From Candidatus Thiosymbion ectosymbiont of Catanema sp. Cochon2018 (lineage in GTDB: Bacteria > Pseudomonadota > Gammaproteobacteria > Chromatiales > Chromatiaceae), in NCBI GenBank assembly GCA_011392765.1, contig WYCW01000001.1, positions 1,863,714 to 1,927,713 of the forward strand: a stretch of DNA of 64,000 bases, in the 5' to 3' direction. Of the stretch, positions 19,385 to 29,062 are shown piece after piece (position 1 is the first letter of the stretch; every line of letters begins with the position of its first letter). The position numbers were made by a program, and so were the translations under genes. The notes below the pieces were generated by a model. It had not been told where the DNA came from. It made no database searches and worked only from the letters and a program-made list of their open reading frames with translations.

Positions 19385-19606
19385 GGTTACCTCCTGAGTG
19401 ATGCCCCGGGGCTTTCCTCAGGAGGCTTTTTACCGCAGGAACGGCAGAGCCTTTTCTAGTCGCACCGGCAAAGCCGGTGGTTTACTAAAATTCTAATTAA
19501 GGAAGAGCTGACGACAGAAGAAGATGCATGGGATAGTTTGGATATTGATACCATTTCAGTAGATGCGGGTATAGAAGACCTTGCAGAAAACCATGACCAC
19601 TACTCC

Positions 19607-20206
<600 letters not shown>

Positions 20207-20261
20207 CTGGCATTTAAAGATTAACCACTACCCGTTTTTTCAAAAAGATAGGAGCCGTGAA

Positions 20262-20990
20262 ATGAAGCGCAGAGCTGCCATTCTCGCCAAGCTGGGTATT
20301 AGACTCTCCAAGGATGCCAGCATCCTTGATTTCGGCTGCGGTGCAGGCTGTACCGTGTATTCATTGCTTGATCAGGGGTATTCCAATACGGTTGGCTACG
20401 ATGTCCGGGACTACGTGAAATTGCGCAGTCCGGCAGACCACTCCCATTTCTTTATCGCCGATACCGCCGGGAGCAGCAGGCTGCCGTTCGAGGACGAACA
20501 GTTCGACCTCATAATCTCCGAGCAGGTGTTGGAGCATGTGATGGATCAGGTCGGCATGTTGAGAGAATTACATCGTGTTATGCGCCCAGGGGGTGTCGCC
20601 CTACACTTCTTTCCAGCCAGATATGGACTGATCGAGCAACACATCTATGTTCCCATAGGTGGCATACTGGGCCATCGCTGGTGGTACAAGCTGTGGGCAT
20701 TGTTCGGCATCCGCAACGAATTCCAGAAGGGGTTGTCGGCGGATGAAACGGCGGATCGCAATGCCTACTACTTCGTCGAGGGTCTCAACTACGTGCCGAA
20801 TTCCTGCTATGAAGTTCTATGGCAGCGGCTGGGCTATGAGTACAAGTGGATCGACCAGGAAAATTTCGACACCAGCGAACGGCCGATCGTGCGCATGGTT
20901 GGTAAACTGAACTCTGTGTTTCCGTTCATCGGTTGGCTGAACCGGACATTTCACGCCCGCCAGGTGTGTCTGAAAAAGGGTAGTGGTTAA
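20262..20990 (+). CDS. SAM-dependent class I methyltransferase
   Basis: This 242-residue protein starts at ATG 20262, with AGGAG upstream. Motif I is ILDFGCGAGCTVYSL near residue 21, the acidic residue at the end of strand 2 is VGYDVRDY, and motif II/III is DLIISEQVLEHVMDQ followed by LRELHRVMRPGGVALHFF. This is the UbiE/Methyltransf_11 fold, with a C-terminal part seen in enzymes acting on sugars or polyketides. Substrate unknown. It is flanked by inverted IS1-end sequences (TTAACCACTACCC at 20221 and GGGTAGTGGTTAA at 20978, the latter inside the coding end), suggesting it travelled with IS1 elements. Confidence 0.85.
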   Translation: MKRRAAILAKLGIRLSKDASILDFGCGAGCTVYSLLDQGYSNTVGYDVRDYVKLRSPADHSHFFIADTAGSSRLPFEDEQFDLIISEQVLEHVMDQVGMLRELHRVMRPGGVALHFFPARYGLIEQHIYVPIGGILGHRWWYKLWALFGIRNEFQKGLSADETADRNAYYFVEGLNYVPNSCYEVLWQRLGYEYKWIDQENFDTSERPIVRMVGKLNSVFPFIGWLNRTFHARQVCLKKGSG

Positions 20991-20993
20991 TCT

Positions 20994-21927
20994 GGTAGTG
21001 GTGATTTTTGAAGTGATAGAGTAGATGGATTCATCGGTAATCATTCCGATTGCCACCGTTTTTCTCGTTACCTGATTCTAGATTTTAGCCTTCTCTTCTG
21101 GAATAATACGCTTGGTCTGAACGATTGCGTTCATTGATAAAACTAACCAAAGAGTTTTCAATTATGATTATTGAGACTAAAGTATACACCTGTCGCAAAT
21201 GTCAGAGCGAAGATCTCGTTAAAAATGGCACAAATGCGTCCGGTAGCTCGCAATATCACTGTAAAGCCTGTGGTGCCTATGGCGTACTTGAGCGCAAAGA
21301 GCGCGTGACGGAAGAAAAGAAAGAACTCATTATAAAAGTTTATCAAGAAAGGTCCAGTATGCACGGGATTGAACGGACGTTTGGGGTTTCGCGCCGAACA
21401 TTGAGTGCTTGGTTAAAAGAACAGGCGAATGACCTCCCACCCCTTGAAGAGACGCTACAACCTGTTGATTCGAAAAAGATTCCTGTGCTGGAGGTGGATG
21501 AGTTGTGGTCCTTTGTCTTTCGTAGCAAAGACAAAGTTTGGGTCTGGATTGCCATGAATAGAGAGACCCGAGAAATCGTCGCCTATGCCTGCGGTGATCG
21601 CAGCGAAAATACCTGTCGAATACTCTGGGATCGCGTACCATCTGCTTATAAAGAAGCTATCGTTTTCAGTGATTATTGGCGCGCGTATCAAGCCGTCATT
21701 CCGAGCGAGCAACATCGCCCTGTGGGTAAAGAAACGGGGGAAACGGCTCATATTGAGCGTTGGAATAATACCTTACGGCAACATTTGGCACGCTTCGTAC
21801 GTAAGACGTTGTCTTTTTCCAAATGTCCTAAAATGCATGAGATTTGTTTAAAACTCTTCATACACCGATATAATACCGAATTATTGCCGATTGTTGGCTA
21901 GATATCACTTCAAAAATCACCACTACC
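20994..21927 (+). mobile_element. Intact IS1-family element
   Basis: The terminal inverted repeats GGTAGTGGTGATTTTTGAAG and its reverse (ending ACCACTACC at 21927) bound 934 bp with one transposase gene. A stray similar end (GGTAGTGGTAAATTTTCAAG) is at 23078, and the remnant at 19607-20233 ends with another, so the family has been active here more than once. Confidence 0.9.
21164..21901 (+). CDS. IS1-family transposase (single frame)
   Basis: From ATG 21164 (MIIETKVYTCRKCQ) the protein has 245 residues: an N-terminal zinc finger (CRKCQSED ... CKACGAYG), a helix-turn-helix (GIERTFGVSRRTLSAW), and a DDE domain with EVDELW, FSDYWRAY and [13 protein letters not shown]. Classical IS1 needs a frameshift between two genes; here one frame encodes the whole protein, as in several non-enteric IS1 relatives. 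It looks functional. Confidence 0.92.
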   Translation: MIIETKVYTCRKCQSEDLVKNGTNASGSSQYHCKACGAYGVLERKERVTEEKKELIIKVYQERSSMHGIERTFGVSRRTLSAWLKEQANDLPPLEETLQPVDSKKIPVLEVDELWSFVFRSKDKVWVWIAMNRETREIVAYACGDRSENTCRILWDRVPSAYKEAIVFSDYWRAYQAVIPSEQHRPVGKETGETAHIERWNNTLRQHLARFVRKTLSFSKCPKMHEICLKLFIHRYNTELLPIVG

Positions 21928-21967
21928 AAATCTTGTTGATAAGGTAGCCTCGAGGCCGTTCATCCGA

Positions 21968-22076
21968 CTAATACATAGTTTCAGCTTGTTTTGCCGGTAT
22001 AACGGTGACAGGCATACCAGGTGTCGCCATCTTACCGGCCCTTGAAAATGCAGGATATGCTGAAACTATGTACCAG
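21968..22076. mobile_element. 109-bp MITE, family C variant
   Basis: CTAATACATAGTTTCAGC on the left pairs with GCTGAAACTATGTACCAG on the right. Length, CTAG-like edge and GTTTCA box match the copies at 12740 and 34079. It sits directly upstream of the ParA-like gene. Confidence 0.7.
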
Positions 22077-22091
22077 GGGGCGTGAAAACTG

Positions 22092-22739
22092 ATGATAACC
22101 ATAATCGGAAGTCTCAAAGGGGGATCGGGCAAGAGCACCGTTACCTTCAACCTGGCGGTATGGCTCGCGATGGCCGAGGTGAGCGTCCAGCTCGTCGACG
22201 CCGACCCGCAAGCGACCCTGGCCGACGTGGTAGAGGTGCGCGTCGAGGAGGGCTTCGACCCCCCGTTGCGCATCGCGGACAAATCCGGGTTGACCCCGGA
22301 GCGACTGAGTGCCGCGGAAGAGACCCTGATCGACGTTGGTACCTCGGATATGGACTCGATGCACCGGGCGTTGGAACTGTGTGACCGGGTAGTGGTTCCG
22401 GTTCCTCCCTCCCAGGCCGATATCTGGTCCACCCAGCGCTACATTCGTCTGGTCAACTCGATACAACGAGACAAGCCGGTGGAAATCCTCGGGTTCATCA
22501 ACCGCGGCGATACCCATCATGCCGTGCGTGAGACCGATGAAGCCGCCGCCGCACTGGTTTCCCTACCGGGCATCAAATTCCTCAGGCCGCGACTGGCCCA
22601 GCGCACCGTTTTTCGGCGTTCGTTCAGCGAAGGGTTGGCGGTATTCGAGCTGGATTCTCGCGGCAAAGGCGCGCGTGAATTCCTTGCCCTGGCCGCCGCC
22701 CTGTACCCCGACCTGTTGGCTGAGCCGCAATCGGCCTGA
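22092..22739 (+). CDS. Orphan ParA/MinD-type ATPase
   Basis: The protein is 215 residues with the deviant Walker A KGGSGKSTVTFNLA at the N-terminus, VDADPQAT as the A' motif and ETLIDVGTSDMDS as Walker B. There is no DNA-binding N-terminal extension and no parB nearby, as in small orphan ParA proteins that position cellular cargo. The cargo is not evident. The start has weak ribosome-site support because a MITE ends just upstream. Confidence 0.85.
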   Translation: MITIIGSLKGGSGKSTVTFNLAVWLAMAEVSVQLVDADPQATLADVVEVRVEEGFDPPLRIADKSGLTPERLSAAEETLIDVGTSDMDSMHRALELCDRVVVPVPPSQADIWSTQRYIRLVNSIQRDKPVEILGFINRGDTHHAVRETDEAAAALVSLPGIKFLRPRLAQRTVFRRSFSEGLAVFELDSRGKGAREFLALAAALYPDLLAEPQSA

Positions 22740-23414
22740 ACCACCGGTTCATGCCCTGGTGAGCCGATGCGCCGCCGGCGTTGCGTCGAAAGACCTATCC
22801 TCCTGCTCTGTCTCCCGGTCCGGGCTCTTCCCCGTAGGTACGGAGGACGATTGGTGGCGACATCTTTTATCCGCAGATTACGCAAATTTTCGCAGATTCC
22901 CTCGTTTTATCTTCGATCTGCTGCGGCGCATCGCCGGGGAGGCGCCGCCTCACCGTACCACCTAGCGAGGCTTCGCCTCGGACCGACGAGGCGTGACCAA
23001 CCGCACCGAAGAACCACGGATAGACACGGATTGTGATCCATGTTTATCCGTGTCTGCCTCCGTGGTTCAAAGGATGGTAGTGGTAAATTTTCAAGTGATA
23101 AGGTGTCTCCCTGAGTCACGTCGAACATCACACAAAGCCACAAAGCCACCAAGAGAGACCAGGATGAAAGGGAAACGACCGTGGTCTCCGGGCCTGCGAT
23201 GACAATCGCGCGGATGATCGGCGACGGCCTGGAAAAAGGCTTCGTGTCTTGGTGGCTTGGTGTGAGAAAAAACCTTGAGCATCACGCAGGATTCACCCAC
23301 TACCCAAAGGATTTGCGATTCCTGCCCAACAAGAGGCAGAACTATTTTTGTGCAGCGCACAAACTCGACTCATTTGTAAAAATGTGGGTCCCTCGAGGAT
23401 CCTGGGGTCCCGAT
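22740..23414. repeat. Intergenic region packed with dispersed repeats
   Basis: No gene is convincing. In order: a TCCGCAGATTACGCAAATT palindrome (22868-22925); the GCGAGGCTTCGCCTCGGACC repeat (22973); a CCACGGATAGACACGG ... CCGTGTCTGCCTCCGTGG palindrome (23012-23066); a stray IS1 end (23078); a GCCACAAAGCCACCAAGA / TCTTGGTGGCTTGG palindrome (23132-23263); and a copy of the CTCGACTCATTTGTAAA repeat (23349-23408). The frame of the next gene runs back through part of this, which misleads start prediction. Confidence 0.7.
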
Positions 23415-24347
23415 ATGGGCATGTCAGGTGATGAATCCACCGATCATGATCCCGGTCCGGTTCGACTGGTGGTAGCTATCTCGTCCCGGGCGCTGTTCGA
23501 TCTCGGGGCCTCGCACCGGGTGTTCGAGACCGAGGGGGTCGAGGCCTATTGTCGATACCAGATCGAGCACGAGGAGGACGTGCTGGAGCCGGGGGTCGCC
23601 TTTCCCATGGCAAAAAAACTCCTGGTACTCAACCAGCGCCTCGGCGAGCGCGGTCAGGTGGAGCTGATCCTGCTGTCGCGCAACAGCTCGGATACCGGGC
23701 TGCGGGTCTTCAATTCCATTCGCCACTACGGGCTCGATATTACCCGTGCCGCCTTTACCGGCGGCTGCAGCCCGTACAGCTATGTCTCCGCCTTCGGGAG
23801 CCATCTCTTTCTCTCCGCCGACCCGAACGACGTGCGCATGGCCCTGGATGCCGGTTGCGCGGCGGCCACTATCCTGCCGCTCGGACGCTTCTCGGGGGAT
23901 GATGAGGCGCAGCAGCTACGCATTGCCTTCGATGGGGATGCGGTGCTCTTTTCGGACGAGGCGGAACAGGTCTACCGCAGGCACGGGCTGGAGGTCTTTA
24001 ATGCCAGCGAGCGCGCTGCCGCCCACGAGCCGCTCCAGGGAGGGCCTTTCAAGGGTTTTCTGGTTGCTCTGCATGAGATCCAGAGCCTGTTTCCGGTGGA
24101 CGATTCCCCCTTACGCACGGCCCTGATCACCGCCCGCGGGGCGCCGTCCCACGAACGGATCATCCGGACACTGCGGGCGTGGGGGATCCGGATCGACGAA
24201 TCTCTGTTTCTCGGTGGTCTCGATAAGGGGCCTTTCCTCAAGGCATTCAACGCCGATTTCTTCTTCGACGACCAGCGTGCCCATTGCGACGCCGCCAGTT
24301 CCCTGGTGGCGACGGGCCATGTACCGCATGGAGTCGCGAATAAATGA
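23415..24347 (+). CDS. Cytosolic 5'-nucleotidase (PF06189 family)
   Basis: The ATG at 23415 (MGMSGDEST) gives 310 residues. The upstream in-frame extension is repeat DNA and was rejected. Family landmarks are VVAISSRALFDL, VILL-type SRNSSDTGLRVFNSI, TRAAFTGGCSPYSYV, IAFDGDAVLFSDEAE, and FFFDDQRAHC near the end, ending in GHVPHGVAN. These proteins dephosphorylate nucleoside monophosphates and resemble NT5C1 enzymes. The gene stands alone. Confidence 0.88.
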   Translation: MGMSGDESTDHDPGPVRLVVAISSRALFDLGASHRVFETEGVEAYCRYQIEHEEDVLEPGVAFPMAKKLLVLNQRLGERGQVELILLSRNSSDTGLRVFNSIRHYGLDITRAAFTGGCSPYSYVSAFGSHLFLSADPNDVRMALDAGCAAATILPLGRFSGDDEAQQLRIAFDGDAVLFSDEAEQVYRRHGLEVFNASERAAAHEPLQGGPFKGFLVALHEIQSLFPVDDSPLRTALITARGAPSHERIIRTLRAWGIRIDESLFLGGLDKGPFLKAFNADFFFDDQRAHCDAASSLVATGHVPHGVANK

Positions 24348-24403
24348 TGAGTGATGAATGTCGGGTAAAATCCATCATTCATTATTCCGCATTCATCATT
24401 TAC

Positions 24404-25267
24404 TCAATAGAGTGCGTTCAACATCCGGCTGCGGTAACGTGTTACCAGGTCGCTCTGTTCCCCGAGCATGGCAAAGACCGTGAGCATGCCCTTGCGACCG
24501 GCGTCGTCGCGGAAAGCGCGGTCCTGTTTCATCAGCTCGAGGAGCTGTTCCAGGGCACCCTCGAGATCGCCGCGCACTACCTGGTGGGCCGCAAGCCGAT
24601 GGCGGGCATCACTGTCCTTGGGGTCCTTCTCCAACCTGGACCTGAGCACTGCTTCCGACGGCGAATCGGCCTGCAGCGCGGCGAAGCCGATACGTCCTTT
24701 CAGGCTCGCCACCTCGGGATCCTCGGCCAACTCCCGCGGCAAGTCGTCGAGGATCGCCTGAGCATTCCGGATATTACCTGCCGCCGCTTCGATTTCCACC
24801 GCGACCAACCGGACTCGGGCGTTCTCCGGGTCCGCTTCTCGCGCCTGGTCGAGCATCCGGGTCGCACCCGCCAGGTCACCGGCGCTCAAGAGCCCCTGGG
24901 CCTGCGCCAGGAATCGGTCGGACTCGCGGGGGAGGTGACGTTCCAGAAACTCCCGGACTTGGGGCTCGGGTAGGGCGCCCATGAACTGGTCGACCGGTTG
25001 CCCGTCCTTAAAGAGTTGCACCGTAGGCAGGCTGCGAATACCGTAGTCGACGGCAAGCGTCCGTTCTTCCTCGGTATTCACCTTGGCCACCAGGAGCTTC
25101 CCACCGTAGTCGTCCGCCAGAGACGCGAGCACCGGCATCAACATCCGGCAAGGTGCACACCAATCGGCCCAGAAATCCACCAGCACCGGGCGTTCGTAGG
25201 AGCCCTCGACGACGATTTGTTGGAAGCTTTCGGCCGTGACCGTAATTACATGGGGTGAATCCGCCAT
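24404..25267 (-). CDS. cnoX: Thioredoxin-TPR chaperedoxin CnoX (YbbN)
   Basis: This 287-residue protein has a thioredoxin domain (residues 1-110) with active site WCAPC in FWADWCAPCRMLMP and cis-Pro loop RSLPTVQLF. It is followed by TPR-like helices (residues 120-287) characteristic of CnoX/YbbN. E. coli CnoX has SxxC at the active site, whereas here both cysteines are present, so this version may have reductase activity too. CnoX protects proteins from oxidative aggregation and hands them to GroEL. Divergent from tsaE. Confidence 0.9.
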   Translation of the reverse strand: MADSPHVITVTAESFQQIVVEGSYERPVLVDFWADWCAPCRMLMPVLASLADDYGGKLLVAKVNTEEERTLAVDYGIRSLPTVQLFKDGQPVDQFMGALPEPQVREFLERHLPRESDRFLAQAQGLLSAGDLAGATRMLDQAREADPENARVRLVAVEIEAAAGNIRNAQAILDDLPRELAEDPEVASLKGRIGFAALQADSPSEAVLRSRLEKDPKDSDARHRLAAHQVVRGDLEGALEQLLELMKQDRAFRDDAGRKGMLTVFAMLGEQSDLVTRYRSRMLNALY

Positions 25268-25386
25268 TACCTTCGCTGCTCCTGATTGGAATCTTGCTCA
25301 AAGCCCGTAAATAGGTATGCAATCGTCTGAATCAAGCGGGCGCGGCGTTCGAGGAAGACTATTTATTTAGAGACTGTTGCACTAGC

Positions 25387-25839
25387 ATGCGCATCTGCCT
25401 CCATGGTCAAGCGGCTCAGGTCGCCTTCGGGCGGCGTATCGCCGAGTATCTTCGCCCCCCTTGTGTGGTCTACCTGCAGGGCGATCTGGGAACCGGCAAG
25501 ACCACACTCGTGCGCGGTATTCTGCGCGGATTCGGCTACACCGGCCCGGTCCGTAGTCCTACCTATACCCTGCTGGAGCCCTACGAGCTCGCTGCCGTGC
25601 GCCTTTATCATCTGGATCTTTACCGGCTCGGTGACCCGCAAGAGCTCGAATACCTGGGCCTGCGCGACCTGTTGGATGGTCAGGGCCTGTTTCTCGTGGA
25701 ATGGCCGGAGCGAGGGCAGGGCGCTTTGCCGGTGCCGGATCTGACCATCCGCCTCGAGCATGCGGGCGAGGCGCGCCGCCTGAGCTTGGCTGCCCATGGG
25801 GCGTGCGGCACGGAGCCGGCATCACACTTCACGGAATAG
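25387..25839 (+). CDS. tsaE: tRNA threonylcarbamoyladenosine biosynthesis ATPase TsaE
   Basis: The protein has 150 residues. Walker A GDLGTGKTTLVRG, RSPTYTLLEPY, the HLDLYRL signature and FLVEWPERG are all TsaE hallmarks. It acts with TsaB and TsaD to make t6A at position 37 of ANN-decoding tRNAs. In gammaproteobacteria it often precedes amiB; here the next gene is unrelated and on the other strand. Confidence 0.93.
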   Translation: MRICLHGQAAQVAFGRRIAEYLRPPCVVYLQGDLGTGKTTLVRGILRGFGYTGPVRSPTYTLLEPYELAAVRLYHLDLYRLGDPQELEYLGLRDLLDGQGLFLVEWPERGQGALPVPDLTIRLEHAGEARRLSLAAHGACGTEPASHFTE

Positions 25840-25891
25840 GTGTCGCTGTCGTTCCAGGGCAACGAATCAGTTACCTGGTGAGCGATGCAGC

Positions 25892-26596
25892 TCAGGTCAA
25901 CCGGCGGCCGGGGGCGCGGTGGAGGCTGGGGTACATCCGCTGAGACGGCGGTGTGGAGCCCCATTGAGGGTGCTGGGGGGGTGGTGACGATGACCAGGGG
26001 TCCGTAGGATAGCGATCGATATGCCCGCCGGGTTGCCCGTAGGGTCCTTGCCAACGGCCACGTGCTCCAGGCGATTTCTTCAGTGGCCGAAAGCTGTAGA
26101 TTTCCTGCGGAGGATCGACAGGAACGGGTAGGGAAGGGTAGGGCGCCGGTACGGTCGCTTGCGGTTGTACCTGCGGGGGCGGATTGTACGGGATTCCGGA
26201 TTGGCCCGGATGTTGGACCGAACCGGCTGCCTGCCTATGCTTTTGTTCCTGCTCCGCCAGGGGTCTGAAGCGGTAGCCGTCCGTCCGGAGTCGAGCCTGG
26301 GCGTCGTAGGGGTCGGGGGCAGGGGTCCCGGAGCCGCCGGGATAGGGGCCGGGGTAGGATTGGCCGGGGTAAGGTCTCCGTTCGCCATAGGGGGGAGGGG
26401 GGCGGTGCACACCGGGCCACCACTCGCGGTTCGAACTCGGGAAAGTAGGTACCGGGGGTTGGTGTCGCCGGTCGCCGGCGGGCCCCGAATCTTCTCTCCG
26501 GTTGTCGGAATCGGGGGGTTCATCCCCGCAGCGCAGGATCAGGAAGCCCACGACCAGAACCGCCACGAGACCGATGATGCGCGATTTGGTAATCAC
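25892..26596 (-). CDS. Proline/glycine-rich membrane-anchored hypothetical protein
   Basis: This 234-residue protein starts at GTG 26596 with one N-terminal hydrophobic helix (IIGLVAVLVVGFLIL) followed by Cys and a Pro/Gly/Tyr/Gln-rich region of low complexity. It would be a secreted or anchored disordered protein. The frame is long partly because of composition bias, but the clean signal-like start supports a real gene. No family recognised. Confidence 0.5.
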   Translation of the reverse strand: MITKSRIIGLVAVLVVGFLILRCGDEPPDSDNRREDSGPAGDRRHQPPVPTFPSSNREWWPGVHRPPPPYGERRPYPGQSYPGPYPGGSGTPAPDPYDAQARLRTDGYRFRPLAEQEQKHRQAAGSVQHPGQSGIPYNPPPQVQPQATVPAPYPSLPVPVDPPQEIYSFRPLKKSPGARGRWQGPYGQPGGHIDRYPTDPWSSSPPPQHPQWGSTPPSQRMYPSLHRAPGRRLT

Positions 26597-26625
26597 TATT
26601 CGATCGCAACGCCGTTGGTGGATAG

Positions 26626-26703
26626 TACAGGATGAACAGGATTTTTTTATTGAATTAAAAAAATCCTGTCAATCTTGTTCATCCTGTCAATCCTGTACTA
26701 TTC
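26626..26703. repeat. Palindrome around ATCCTGT words
   Basis: TAGTACAGGATGAACAGG faces CCTGTCAATCCTGTACTA, with the inner pair ATTTTTTT and AAAAAAAT. It lies between two minus-strand genes. It could fold as a long hairpin and also work as a terminator for folE2. Confidence 0.65.
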
Positions 26704-26740
26704 AATGTTGTAGGCCCCCGGCCGTTCGTGGGTACCCGGT

Positions 26741-27583
26741 TCAGAGCGAGGCCTCCGCCACTCGCGCCTCGGCGTCCTTGTCGCGCTCGATCAGGGCGTA
26801 GGCGGAATGGTTGTGGATAGACTCGAAGTTCTCCGATTCCACGCGATAGGCACCTACCCGGTCGTCCCGGTTCAGTTTTCCGGCCACGTCCCGCACCATG
26901 TCTTCGACGAACTTGGGATTGTTATAGGCGTGCTCGGTGACTCGCTTTTCGTCCGGGCGCTTGAGCAGGCTATAGAGCTCACAGGAGGCCTCTTGCTCCA
27001 CCAGCTCGATGAGTTCTTCGAGCCATATGAACCCCCGGCTGCGAACCTGTACCGTGACATGGGAGCGCTGGTTGTGGGCGCCGTAGTCGGAGATTTTCTT
27101 GGAGCAGGGACAGACGCTGGTTACGGGTACGACCACCTTGATGTACATCTTGGGCCGGCCGCGGCAGATCTCGCCGATGAAGGTTACATCATAGTCCAGC
27201 AGGCTCCGGACACCGCTGACCGGGGCGGTTTTGTTGATGAAGTAGGGAAAGTTCATCTCGATGTGGCCCGCTTCGGATTCCAGGTGTTCGGCCATCTCGC
27301 GGAGCATTTCCTTGAACGAGGTAACGCTGAGCTCCCGCTCGTGGCTGTTGAGGATCTGCACGAAGCGGGACATGTGCGTGCCCTTGAAGTTGTGGGGCAG
27401 CTGCACGTACATGTTGAAGGTGGCCACCGTGTGTTGTTCGCCGTCGCTGCGGTCGCGCACCCGCACGGGGTGTCGGATGTCCTTGATGCCGACCTTGTCG
27501 ATGGCGATGTGACGACTGTCGATACTGCTCTGGACGTCGGCAATCGCCGGGGCGGCAGGATTGGTCTTCAAGGCTGACTCCAT
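26741..27583 (-). CDS. folE2: GTP cyclohydrolase FolE2 (type IB)
   Basis: The ATG at 27583 ([12 protein letters not shown]) has GAGGAA upstream and gives 280 residues; a longer frame to 27658 is less likely. Signatures are [44 protein letters not shown] with the conserved active-site Cys, and a C-terminal [11 protein letters not shown]. The enzyme makes dihydroneopterin triphosphate for folate and queuosine and, unlike FolE, can use metals other than zinc. Confidence 0.93.
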   Translation of the reverse strand: MESALKTNPAAPAIADVQSSIDSRHIAIDKVGIKDIRHPVRVRDRSDGEQHTVATFNMYVQLPHNFKGTHMSRFVQILNSHERELSVTSFKEMLREMAEHLESEAGHIEMNFPYFINKTAPVSGVRSLLDYDVTFIGEICRGRPKMYIKVVVPVTSVCPCSKKISDYGAHNQRSHVTVQVRSRGFIWLEELIELVEQEASCELYSLLKRPDEKRVTEHAYNNPKFVEDMVRDVAGKLNRDDRVGAYRVESENFESIHNHSAYALIERDKDAEARVAEASL

Positions 27584-28036
27584 GACTGATTCCTCGGAGC
27601 GGAAGGCGGCGACGCTCATGTTCCCGAGGCTAGAGTTCCGGCCGGATGAATCAAACATGGGGCTGATCGGGTTCCTTTGCGAGGTGGCGAAGGGTGATGA
27701 ACGGTGAATGGATGATTATCTGTGCCGAGATAGGCTGGGGCAACAGCTGAACAGCTAAAATGGTTCGAGGCGTGAGGCCATCCCCCTGTGCGAGACCTTG
27801 TGCCCGGCCACGGGGGGTTGGCCATGACTGCGTTGAAAAAGTGCGGATTTATGAGTACAAGAACGAGGGCGATTGTCGAGCGGCTGAGAAAATGGTATTA
27901 GCCCGTAAAAGCCGGGTTTTGTTCCCCTGCCTGCGGCAGGCAGGTCAACCCGGCCTACTGCCTATTATGGCCTACGGCCCTTTTTCAGACAGCCTCTTAA
28001 CGGCAAGAAATACTGAAATCCGGGGACTCGAACCAA
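27584..28036. other. Intergenic region, no gene
   Basis: Contains AAAAGCCGGGTTTTGTTCCCC with CCTGCCTGCGGCAGGCAGG (27905-27945) and CTTTTTCAGACAGCCTCTT (27979), an end of the GAGGCTGTCT family in reverse orientation. In some relatives a dxs gene lies between ispA and folE2 (recalled, not checked); none is visible here. Confidence 0.5.
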
Positions 28037-28807
28037 ATGTCAGGTAAACAACAATATCACATCACCGGTCCCTTCCGCGCGGAACAACTGCGTTGCGGCG
28101 ATCCTTACGAGCTCGACGACGGCCATCCCATCGAGTGTCTGCCCAGCGGCGGGCGGCATGCCAAGGCAAATGTGAGCGGGGGGTTGGCGTTGGAGACCGA
28201 CCCGGCCGTGGAATCGGCCGGCTTCGATACCGGATTTACGCCGGACGAGAACAACCTCCGCGCCCCCGATATCGCCGTGGGCAATGTCCCGGACGAGCCG
28301 GGTTGGGTGTCCGGAGCGCCGCCGTTGGCGGTGGAGTATGCCGACATCGGTCAAAACGAGCGGGACCTGCAAAAAAAGATTCGCACCCTGCTCGGGGCCG
28401 GGACGCGTTACGTGTGGGTCGTGCGCCTGACCGGACCGCGCCGGGTCGAGGTATACGAGCCGCACGCTTCCCCCTCGTTGGCGTATCCCGGCCAGCAGCT
28501 GGAAGCCCCCGGGATCCTCGCCAACCCGGTGCCCGTGGAAGCCCTGTACGACCCCGACGCGGCCCACGAGACCGCGCTGCGAAACCTGCTGCAACGGCGC
28601 GGTTACCCGGACCTGGACGCCGTGCGGGAAGAGGGTAAGCTGGCATTGGTTCTGCACCAGCTCCAACGTGCGGTTGGGCAAATCCCGGAAAACGATAGCC
28701 GACAGATTCGTCGGCTCGATCGTGATGGATTGACCGCGCTGGCCGAGGCCCTGTTGGATTTCCGCGCAAAAAGCGACCTGACCGCTTGGCTGAAGCGCCA
28801 TGTTTAA
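28037..28807 (+). CDS. Uma2-family (DUF820) endonuclease-like protein
   Basis: This 256-residue protein shows the Uma2 pattern: TPDENNLRAPDIAVGNV with the catalytic Asp, then PPLAVEYADIGQNERDLQKKIRTLLGAGTRYVWVV. This is a PD-(D/E)xK-like fold often found in multicopy families of unknown role. The usual VEV-S block reads VEYADI, a mild deviation. A C-terminal helical part (residues 180-256) follows. It lies between ispA and folE2, where it breaks up an isoprenoid/folate cluster. Confidence 0.8.
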   Translation: MSGKQQYHITGPFRAEQLRCGDPYELDDGHPIECLPSGGRHAKANVSGGLALETDPAVESAGFDTGFTPDENNLRAPDIAVGNVPDEPGWVSGAPPLAVEYADIGQNERDLQKKIRTLLGAGTRYVWVVRLTGPRRVEVYEPHASPSLAYPGQQLEAPGILANPVPVEALYDPDAAHETALRNLLQRRGYPDLDAVREEGKLALVLHQLQRAVGQIPENDSRQIRRLDRDGLTALAEALLDFRAKSDLTAWLKRHV

Positions 28808-28904
28808 CGCTCGCCGACGAAACCTCCGCGCCGATCCGCTTAGCAAGTCTCAATGAGGGCGGATGTGAAATACGGGCTAAGTCCAGCCTGATAGGAAAAC
28901 TTTT

Positions 28905-28985
28905 TTAATCCGCAGATTACGCAGATTTCCACAGATTATTTCGTTCTTGATCTGCGGAAATCTGCGTAATCTGTGGATAAAGAAA
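28905..28985. repeat. AATCCGCAGATTACGCAG palindrome
   Basis: AATCCGCAGATTACGCAG on the left faces CTGCGTAATCTGTGGAT on the right with about 40 bases between. Same family as 8898, 22868, 44755 and 60369. Confidence 0.75.
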
Positions 28986-29062
28986 GTCCGGTCCTCCAAA
29001 CTGCGCCGAATCATTCAGGATTGCTTTTAACCAGACAACTTCTTAAACCGGCAACCGACCAC

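Larger units (their letters stand above)
18789..19465 (-). mobile_element. IS200-type element, interrupted
   Basis: The element contains a Y1 transposase gene (18816-19384) without a second gene. A small hairpin (AGCCCCTAAAGGGGCT, 18804-18819) lies at the transposase 3' end and GC-rich imperfect hairpins at the other end (19405-19465), as expected for IS200/IS605 elements, which lack terminal inverted repeats. Outer boundaries are estimated from the split host gene. Confidence 0.7.

Noticed and set aside
23181-23414. Longer N-terminus for the 5'-nucleotidase
   Set aside because: The extra 78 codons cross two dispersed repeats found elsewhere outside genes.
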